Shown piece by piece: positions 1-4,418 of a DNA stretch of 5,237 bases. Positions within the stretch are counted from its first letter, which is position 1; every line of letters begins with the position of its first letter. The position numbers and the translations under genes are program-made. Source of the DNA: Bacteroidota bacterium (lineage in GTDB: Bacteria > Bacteroidota > Bacteroidia > Flavobacteriales > Flavobacteriaceae); assembly GCA_022601215.1 (NCBI GenBank), contig JAHZIZ010000395.1:1-5237 (forward strand), written 5' to 3'. The notes beneath the pieces are model-generated. The model was not told where the DNA came from, made no database searches, and saw nothing but the letters and a program-made list of their open reading frames with translations.

Positions 1-672
1 GGCAAAATAAGAATCAGTATTTAGTAAATCGATATCACCTGCACGAATATTCCATTGATCGCTAAATAGTTCTATAAAAACCTGATCAAATTCATCCAAA
101 CGCTGCGAATAACCACTTTCTTGCAACGGTATATTAGCATCTTGGATTGATGCACGTAAAGATACTTTATCATTTAATTTTCCTGTGATTTGTAAATCTA
201 ATTCGCTGTTTAAAACCGAATTCTGATTATTGCCAATAGTAACGCCACGAGATATACTTCCTGAAGTAAATAAACCATCAAATGGAACGAAATTTTTAGA
301 ATCGTTAGGTTGAGATAATTTATATAAAGTTTGGGAGTTGCTGTTGTTTTCAACAATTATACTTTCGTCTAATTGCTTATACGTTTTGGTTAAAAAATCT
401 GGAAATTTCAAATAATTTATAATAATTGAATCTGTCTGAATAGGTTTTTTAAATGTTAAAATAGCTTTTGTAAAATCTATAGTGTAATAAGTAGAATCAA
501 TTATCGAGTAATCTTTTCTTTTAATGGAAAAGGAGTTTGAATTAATACTAACACTATCAATTTGAATAGTATCTTTTACAACGACTTTTTTTGTTTTGTA
601 GTTAGAGCTTTTGTTTTGTGCTAATGCGCAAAAACCAATAAAAAAGAAAAGAAAAGGTAAATAATACTTCAT
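1..672 (-). CDS. Large exported outer-membrane-type protein, N-terminal part (cut by left edge)
   Basis: A reading frame open without a stop from the ATG at 672 down to base 1 gives 224 residues; the C-terminus lies outside the window. Residues 1-18 form a signal peptide (MKYY, then a Leu/Phe-rich core, then ALA|Q), so the product is exported. Residues 20-125 are Lys/Asp/Ser/Thr-rich with no recognised domain. Residues 130-224 carry FDGLFTSGSISRG (131-143), GNN (147-149), LQITG (160-164), LDEFDQVFIEL (192-202) and RAGDIDL (210-216). From memory this series resembles the repeated signature of SprA-like and related large Bacteroidota outer-membrane proteins (GSISRG-GNNQ, then FDKVFI, then GDI), so a big beta-barrel or barrel-associated protein of perhaps 1000 or more residues is my best guess. 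Its function is not known to me. The gene is divergent from xth, with 175 bp between. Sampled lines are about 20-35% GC, lower than the right half of the window. The start is the only ATG that places the signal peptide at the N-terminus. Confidence 0.8.
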   Translation of the reverse strand, partial: MKYYLPFLFFFIGFCALAQNKSSNYKTKKVVVKDTIQIDSVSINSNSFSIKRKDYSIIDSTYYTIDFTKAILTFKKPIQTDSIIINYLKFPDFLTKTYKQLDESIIVENNSNSQTLYKLSQPNDSKNFVPFDGLFTSGSISRGVTIGNNQNSVLNSELDLQITGKLNDKVSLRASIQDANIPLQESGYSQRLDEFDQVFIELFSDQWNIRAGDIDLLNTDSYFA

Positions 673-748
673 TTATATATTTAAACTGCAATACGCTTAA
701 AATATTTTGTTAATAGCTTCGTTAAAACTCCTGCTGGATTTAATAGTG

Positions 749-780
749 TAAATGTAACGCATTATTTATTTTAGCTGAAA
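749..780 (-). promoter_or_regulatory. Weak candidate promoter for the leftward exported-protein gene
   Basis: Read on the minus strand, TTTC (777-780) is followed after 20 bp by TACATTTA (749-756). The Bacteroidota housekeeping consensus is TTTG, about 19-21 bp, then TAnnTTTG, so each box has one mismatch. The implied transcript would have a leader of roughly 70 nt before the ATG at 672. In DNA this AT-rich such a match can arise by chance, so confidence is low. Confidence 0.22.
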
Positions 781-781
781 T

Positions 782-805
782 TAACTCGCTTGATAAAGTG
801 AGTTA
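782..805. repeat. Perfectly foldable hairpin upstream of xth (10-bp stem, GATA loop)
   Basis: The arm TAACTCGCTT (782-791) pairs with AAGTGAGTTA (796-805) around the 4-base loop GATA. Nine pairs are Watson-Crick and one is G-T, which works as a wobble in RNA. The element abuts the second hairpin at 805-824. It lacks a following T-run in the plus direction, so it does not look like a standard intrinsic terminator. It may be part of one composite dispersed repeat together with its neighbour, or a leader structure in the xth mRNA if transcription starts upstream of it. Confidence 0.6.
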
Positions 806-824
806 TCCTGACGAAGTTCAGGAT
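805..824. repeat. Palindromic dispersed-repeat-like hairpin (ATCCTGA / TCAGGAT)
   Basis: ATCCTGA (805-811) and TCAGGAT (818-824) form a perfect 7-bp stem with the loop CGAAGT. From memory, hairpins with a core of the type ATCCTGA-x-TCAGGAT recur in many copies between genes of flavobacteria and relatives, so this is probably one copy of a REP-like intergenic element. Only one copy is in the window, so repetitiveness is inference. It sits 24 bases before the xth start codon and would be in the xth leader if the promoter is upstream. Confidence 0.55.
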
Positions 825-847
825 CTTCAATATTTAACTTAGAATTA

Positions 848-1612
848 ATGAAAATTATATCCTATAACGTAAATGGTATTAGAGCTGCAGTAAACAAAGG
901 TTTTGTAGATTGGTTAAAAAGTGCAAATCCAGACGTTATATGCTTACAAGAAATTAAAGCAATGAAAGAGCAATTAGATTTAACCCTTTTTGTTGAAGCT
1001 GGTTACAAGTATAACTATTGGTTTAGTGCACAAAAAAAAGGGTATAGTGGCGTAGCTATTTTAAGTAAAACGGAACCTAACCATGTTGAGTACGGAACAG
1101 GGATTGAATCTATGGACTTTGAAGGGCGTAACATTCGTGCCGATTTTGATGGTGTATCTGTTATGAGTTTGTATTTGCCATCTGGTACAAACGATGCACG
1201 ATTAAATCATAAATTGGAATATATGGCTATGTTTCAAGACTATGTAAATACACTTAAAAAAGAGATTCCAAACCTTGTTATTTGTGGCGATTATAATATT
1301 TGTCATGAGGCCATCGATATCCACGATCCTGTTCGGAATAAAAACGTGAGTGGATTTTTACCCGTGGAACGAGAATGGATAGGAAATTTTATGAAAAGTG
1401 GGTTTATTGATTCATTTCGTTTTTTTAATAAAGATCCACATCAATATACGTGGTGGAGTTACCGGGCTAATTCAAGAGCAAATAATAAAGGATGGCGTAT
1501 AGACTACAATATGGTGAGTGCACCCTTACAAGAAAATTTGAAAAGAGCCGTTATATTACCAGATGCTATGCATAGTGATCACTGCCCTCATTTGGTGGAA
1601 TTATCTTTTTAG
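848..1612 (+). CDS. xth: Exodeoxyribonuclease III (AP endonuclease, ExoIII/Xth family)
   Basis: The 254-residue protein is a complete exonuclease-endonuclease-phosphatase fold enzyme of the ExoIII/APE1 family, close to the usual length (about 250-270). It would cleave DNA 5' to abasic sites and trim 3' blocks in base-excision repair in the cytoplasm, using Mg2+. Visible active-site elements, in order: SYNVNGIRAA with Asn7, LQEIKA with the metal ligand Glu35, SGVAILSK (67-74), the LYLPSG motif with Tyr109, GDYNICH with Asp148 and Asn150, SGFLPVEREW (168-177), GWRIDY with Asp219, and the C-terminal SDHCP with Asp244 and His245. None is missing, so the enzyme should be active. The ATG at 848 puts the first beta-strand MKIISYNVNG at residue 1, as in E. 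coli. It leads a three-gene cluster; the next start is 2 nt after its stop. There is no Shine-Dalgarno site, as expected for Bacteroidota. Confidence 0.96.
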   Translation: MKIISYNVNGIRAAVNKGFVDWLKSANPDVICLQEIKAMKEQLDLTLFVEAGYKYNYWFSAQKKGYSGVAILSKTEPNHVEYGTGIESMDFEGRNIRADFDGVSVMSLYLPSGTNDARLNHKLEYMAMFQDYVNTLKKEIPNLVICGDYNICHEAIDIHDPVRNKNVSGFLPVEREWIGNFMKSGFIDSFRFFNKDPHQYTWWSYRANSRANNKGWRIDYNMVSAPLQENLKRAVILPDAMHSDHCPHLVELSF

Positions 1613-1614
1613 TT

Positions 1615-1986
1615 ATGAAATTTCCTAAAGACTTCTACGCTCATCTCGGAAAGATTAATTATACAGAAATCAAAGGAGGTTTAAAGCGAGATACATTTTT
1701 AGAAATATGGGTAGTCCATGTGGAAGAACGTGTGTTTGCCAGGAGTTGGAATAAAAGTGAAAGAAGTTGGTTTACTGCATTTTTATATGAAGGTGTAGGT
1801 GAATTAAAATATGGATCAAATATCTTAAAAGTAAGGGGTGAAAAGGTTTCTGGGGATGATTTAGTGCATCAAAAAATAGACCAGGCCTATATGAAGAGAT
1901 ATGGAGTAGGCGAAAATCTATACTATGCCCAAGGAATTTCTCAACCCCAATATCACGACTATACATTAGAATTTTTTATCGAATAA
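1615..1986 (+). CDS. DUF2255 family protein
   Basis: This 123-residue protein has no signal peptide or membrane segment and should be cytoplasmic. The run EIKGG-RDTF (19-29), IWVVHVEERVFARSW (31-45) and SWFTAFLYEGVGELKYG (51-67) matches the pattern of DUF2255, in which an IWvV-v---lyvRS strand pair is followed by an sWy-a---g-G-i segment. As I recall, DUF2255 is of unknown function; the IWvV/RS layout resembles small split-beta-barrel proteins that can bind flavin-type cofactors, but no binding residues can be assigned here. Residues 80-123 (KVSGDDLVHQKIDQAYMKRY onward) give a helix and a C-terminal strand, also usual for the family. The start lies 2 nt after the xth stop, so translational coupling is likely, and the OmpA-type lipoprotein gene starts 18 nt after its stop. 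The family call rests on remembered pattern, not a search. Confidence 0.82.
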   Translation: MKFPKDFYAHLGKINYTEIKGGLKRDTFLEIWVVHVEERVFARSWNKSERSWFTAFLYEGVGELKYGSNILKVRGEKVSGDDLVHQKIDQAYMKRYGVGENLYYAQGISQPQYHDYTLEFFIE

Positions 1987-2004
1987 ACAAGTACCCTAAA
2001 TTAT

Positions 2005-2964
2005 ATGAACATGATTAGAATTATTTTCTTCGGAAGTATCCTTGCATTATTCTGTACTTCCTGCGTTTCCAAAGCTATTTTTGAAGATGAAAAAGCAAAA
2101 AACGATTCCCTACGTGCCGAAATTGAGGCTCTTATGGCACAATTAGATGGACAAGATGGGAATGGGGAACACTACAGTGCAGCCAACCTAAAAAGGAAAC
2201 TAGACAAAATGCAAGCAGAAAAAACCCAAGCCGAAATGGAACTTGCTGCTGCTCAAGGAAATTATGATCGTTTACAAGAATCTTATGACGCCTTAGAGGC
2301 AAATAGTTCTTCTTCACTCACTGAAAACTTAGAACGAAATAGAAAGTTATTAGAACAATTAGAAGCCAAAGAAAAGGCATTGATGGCCGAAGAACAACGT
2401 CTAGCTAGTATTCAGAAGCAATTAGAGGAACGATCAAATCGTGTGGATGAATTGGAAGGAATTATTGCTTCTAAAGATCAAAAAATGAGGGCTTTAAAAG
2501 ATGCAATTTCTGCGGCACTCACCAATTTTGAAGGCAATGGATTAACGATAGAACAGCGAGACGGTAACGTGTATGTATCTATGGAAAATAAGCTGCTGTT
2601 CGACAGCGGAAGTTGGGCCGTAAACACAAGAGGTTCAGAAGCCGTTAGTGCCTTAGGAAGTGTATTAGCAGAAAATAAAGAAATTGCTGTGCTCATTGAA
2701 GGTCATACGGACAATGTACCATATGGTGGAAGTGGACATATCAAAAACAACTGGGACCTATCAACGAAGCGTGCTACGGCTATTGTCAATATTCTAATCA
2801 AAAATAAGGGGATTCCAAAAGATAACCTTACTGCTGCAGGAAGGGGCGAACATGCACCCATAGCTTCAAATAATAATAGCGAAGGCCGTGCAAAAAATAG
2901 AAGAATTGAAGTTATCTTAACGCCTAAATTAGACGAGATTACCAAGTTGTTAAATGATCTTTAA
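2005..2964 (+). CDS. OmpA-family peptidoglycan-binding lipoprotein with coiled-coil stalk
   Basis: The 319-residue product has three parts. Residues 1-20 are a lipoprotein signal peptide (basic Arg5, hydrophobic core, CTSC with the acylated Cys20); Cys at the -3 position is unusual but Bacteroidota lipoboxes are loose. Residues about 25-170 are Glu/Lys/Ala/Leu-rich heptad-like sequence, predicted coiled coil. Residues about 180-310 are an OmpA/MotB C-terminal domain: LLFDSGSW (197-204), EGHTDNVP (232-239), NWDLSTKRA (249-257), GRGEHAPI (279-286) and GRAKNRRIEV (294-303). Asp236 and Arg256 correspond to the residues that hold diaminopimelate in peptidoglycan, and both are present, so binding should be intact. 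It most likely anchors the outer membrane to the cell wall. ATG at 2005 is used; ATG at 2011 (Met3) is equally plausible. It is third in the xth cluster. Its stop is one base from the stop of the opposing anti-sigma gene. Confidence 0.93.
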   Translation: MNMIRIIFFGSILALFCTSCVSKAIFEDEKAKNDSLRAEIEALMAQLDGQDGNGEHYSAANLKRKLDKMQAEKTQAEMELAAAQGNYDRLQESYDALEANSSSSLTENLERNRKLLEQLEAKEKALMAEEQRLASIQKQLEERSNRVDELEGIIASKDQKMRALKDAISAALTNFEGNGLTIEQRDGNVYVSMENKLLFDSGSWAVNTRGSEAVSALGSVLAENKEIAVLIEGHTDNVPYGGSGHIKNNWDLSTKRATAIVNILIKNKGIPKDNLTAAGRGEHAPIASNNNSEGRAKNRRIEVILTPKLDEITKLLNDL

Positions 2965-2965
2965 A

Positions 2966-3694
2966 TTATAGCTTTTTAAGGAGTTTTCTAGCGACTTTAT
3001 ATTCAGATGCGCCATCGGGAATGCTTTCTAAATAACGTTTTGCTTGAGCAATATTGTCTTGACGCCATTGGCTGATGGCTGCGTAAAATGTGGCCTTATA
3101 TTTATAGGCGGAAGAACCTTTGATAAGGTTGGTAAACAAAATGCTTGCAGCATCAAATTGTTGTAGGTTATCATGAGCAACTGCCATATAAAATTGATAT
3201 TCAGCATTGTTCGGATCCTCGGCCAACAAGCTCTTGAAATGAGTAATTGCTTCGGGATATGTCCCTTTATTAAAACTAGTTTCCGCTAACGTATGAAGAT
3301 TCTCACTGCCACGTTCGGTTAATGTAATGGTATCAGAAAACACATAATCATTGAGGGAGGGGCTACCGCTATTCTGAAAGATAAAGAATCCAATTAATAA
3401 GGCAATAGAAGCGGCAACGCTGTATTGCCAGGGTTTGAATCTAATGACCTTGGCTTCTTTATCCTTAGCAGGTTTTTCAAAAAAGGTGCTACTCGCTTGA
3501 GATAAGGCCTCTTTAAACTTGTTTCTCTCTTCAGAATGTAAGTGAGAAACAACATCATTCACTTCTTGATAGAGCTCGAAATCGGATTCAAATTCAGGGT
3601 CTGCTTGCAGCCGTTGTTCGAACGTCTTTTTTTCTTCCAGAGTCAATTTTTGATCTAGATAGTTTTGAAACAATATGATGTTTTGATCATCCAT
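2966..3694 (-). CDS. Membrane anti-sigma factor candidate with periplasmic TPR domain
   Basis: The 242-residue protein has a cytoplasmic N-terminus (1-88), one transmembrane helix (about 89-107, WQYSVAASIALLIGFFIFQ) and an extracytoplasmic C-terminus. The N-terminal pattern FQNYLDQKLTLEEKKTFEQR followed by DPEF is the helical opening typical of anti-sigma factors of the Bacteroidota type; the zinc-binding HxxxCxxC of ZAS anti-sigmas is absent. Residues about 133-225 form roughly three TPR-like repeats (A-SFNKGTYPEAITHFKSLL, AVAHDNLQQFDAASILFTNL and ISQWRQDNIAQAKRYLESIP), a protein-binding scaffold in the periplasm. It starts 8 nt after the stop of the sigma gene, so the two are co-transcribed, and the natural reading is that it holds the sigma factor at the inner membrane until a periplasmic signal arrives. 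The anti-sigma role is inferred from context and N-terminal pattern; a plain TPR membrane protein is the alternative. Confidence 0.8.
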   Translation of the reverse strand: MDDQNIILFQNYLDQKLTLEEKKTFEQRLQADPEFESDFELYQEVNDVVSHLHSEERNKFKEALSQASSTFFEKPAKDKEAKVIRFKPWQYSVAASIALLIGFFIFQNSGSPSLNDYVFSDTITLTERGSENLHTLAETSFNKGTYPEAITHFKSLLAEDPNNAEYQFYMAVAHDNLQQFDAASILFTNLIKGSSAYKYKATFYAAISQWRQDNIAQAKRYLESIPDGASEYKVARKLLKKL

Positions 3695-3702
3695 GGGGTT
3701 TA

Positions 3703-4287
3703 CTATTGTTCTTTTAGTTGTTTATATACAGCAGATTCTTTAGCCCATTTGGTTAATTGCCCCATGCATAGCGATTTCTTCTTTCTAGCATATGCATAGG
3801 ATAAATCCAATTGAGAGGCAATTTCTTCCATAGCGTATTTCCCAAAAGATAGTTCTAGGATTTCTCTACAGGTATCGCCCAGTTTTTGAAATAAGCTTTT
3901 AAAAAGCTGCATTTTGGTTTCAAAATGCTGGGTAGCCATTACTTCTTCCTCTACTGTTTCAGAAATAAATCCAGATAAAGGTTCATTTGTTACCCTATGT
4001 TTTGATATTTTTTTCGCTCGAGTAAGCCATTTGCGTTTACAAAGCAGGAAAAAGTAGGCATCAAAAGGACAAGTTAGTTGTAAGTTTTTGGTCTTCGCCT
4101 GATCGTAAATGATCATGATGACTTCCTGAATAAGATCTCGAGCCGCTGGTTCATCACCGCTATTTTGTCTTACATAATTAACCACTTTTGGAGCAAATTT
4201 TTCATAGATCTCCGAAATGAGTTTACTGTCATTGTCTCGCAATGCATGAATATATTTTTGATCGGAATGTGGTCTACTTTCCCCCAT
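3703..4287 (-). CDS. RNA polymerase sigma-70 family factor, ECF-like
   Basis: The 194-residue protein has the two-domain plan of ECF sigma factors and no region 1 or 3. Region 2 spans about residues 24-92: IYEKFAPKVVNYVRQNSGDEPAARDLIQEV (Asp51, Gln54, Glu55 in the core-binding stretch), then CPFDAYFFLLCKRKWLTRAKK for the -10 contact. Region 4 spans about 125-176: LFQKLGDTCREILELSFGKYAMEEIASQLDLSYAYARKKKSLCMGQL, an HTH whose recognition helix is AYARKKKS. It would direct core polymerase to a small set of promoters. The first ATG at 4287 is the only one before region 2 (next Met is residue 58), so the start is firm. It is the first gene of a two-gene unit with the membrane TPR protein. The subgroup resembles flavobacterial sigma factors paired with TPR proteins; it is not identified as SigP. 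A Cys-containing -10 region (Cys73, Cys83) is a minor oddity. Confidence 0.88.
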   Translation of the reverse strand: MGESRPHSDQKYIHALRDNDSKLISEIYEKFAPKVVNYVRQNSGDEPAARDLIQEVIMIIYDQAKTKNLQLTCPFDAYFFLLCKRKWLTRAKKISKHRVTNEPLSGFISETVEEEVMATQHFETKMQLFKSLFQKLGDTCREILELSFGKYAMEEIASQLDLSYAYARKKKSLCMGQLTKWAKESAVYKQLKEQ

Positions 4288-4312
4288 AGAAACTGTAAAG
4301 AGAAATAAAGGT

Positions 4313-4326
4313 ATAAAAATTTTTAT
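4313..4326. repeat. Perfect 14-bp AT palindrome in the divergent control region
   Basis: ATAAAAATTTTTAT reads identically on both strands and begins 26 bp before the sigma start codon on the sigma side. A dimeric regulator site is possible, but an A5T5 palindrome is not rare in DNA of this composition and could simply be a bent-DNA A-tract. Confidence 0.4.
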
Positions 4327-4351
4327 CAGAAAGAGGTAACAATTTACGCAG

Positions 4352-4404
4352 AGGTAGATATAAGAATATAACAGCAGTAAAATATGCTGCTTCTATCTAA
4401 ACCT
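4352..4404. repeat. Imperfect dyad in the leader of the surface-protein gene
   Basis: Two nested inverted repeats occur. The inner one is AGCAG (4373-4377) and CTGCT (4387-4391) with a 9-base loop. The outer one is TAGATA (4355-4360) and TATCTA (4394-4399), extended by AGG (4352-4354) and CCT (4402-4404) after a two-base bulge. The left side between the stems is 12 nt, the right only 2 nt, so the whole is an asymmetric structure. It ends 14 bases before the ATG at 4419 and could be an operator or an mRNA leader structure for that gene. No loop sequence known to me from a riboswitch is present. Confidence 0.4.
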
Positions 4405-4418
4405 TAAATTTTTTAATT

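Larger units (their letters stand above)
673..847. promoter_or_regulatory. Divergent intergenic region between the exported protein and xth
   Basis: This 175-bp AT-rich stretch separates two genes pointing away from each other, so it must hold the start signals for both or for at least the flanking units. I find no convincing Bacteroidota promoter (TTTG about 19-21 bp before TAnnTTTG) facing xth. A weak candidate faces the leftward gene at 749-780. The most distinct content is two adjacent hairpins at 782-824, only 23 bp before the xth start. No small gene is apparent. Confidence 0.6.
4288..4418. promoter_or_regulatory. Divergent control region between sigma gene and surface-protein gene
   Basis: This 131-bp AT-rich region sits between two starts pointing away from each other, and so should carry the promoters of both the sigma/anti-sigma unit and the surface-protein gene. 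It contains a perfect 14-bp AT palindrome (4313-4326), three AGGTA copies in the same orientation (4309-4313, 4334-4338, 4352-4356), the last two as AGAGGTA 18 bp apart (4332 and 4350), and a broad imperfect dyad (4352-4404). No good TTTG-N19-21-TAnnTTTG promoter is seen in either direction, which would fit use of a different sigma factor, but this is inference. Confidence 0.55.

Noticed and set aside
696..720. TATTTTG-like stretch as a promoter facing xth
   Set aside because: The spacing inside the box is wrong for TAnnTTTG and there is no upstream TTTG at a proper distance.
1772..2945. Open minus-strand frames lying inside the DUF2255 and OmpA-type genes (1772-1966, 2132-2317, 2478-2696, 2703-2945)
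   Set aside because: All lie antisense to well-supported genes, are short, show no domain or signal features and have no independent start signals; they are by-products of the coding strand.
2956..2985. TTTAAATTATAGCTTTTTAA as a bidirectional terminator between the convergent genes
   Set aside because: The possible stem is short and purely A/T with no stable core, so it is unlikely to terminate transcription.
3703..4287. Assignment of the sigma factor as SigP of the PorXY type IX control pathway
   Set aside because: No diagnostic residues tie it to SigP, the PorXY genes are not in the window, and pairing with a TPR membrane protein points to a different subgroup.
4306..4313. TACCTTTA on the minus strand as a -7 box (TAnnTTTG-like) for the sigma gene
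   Set aside because: No TTTG or TTG lies 19-21 bp upstream; the nearest TTG is 26 bp away. A one-mismatch box alone is expected by chance in AT-rich DNA.
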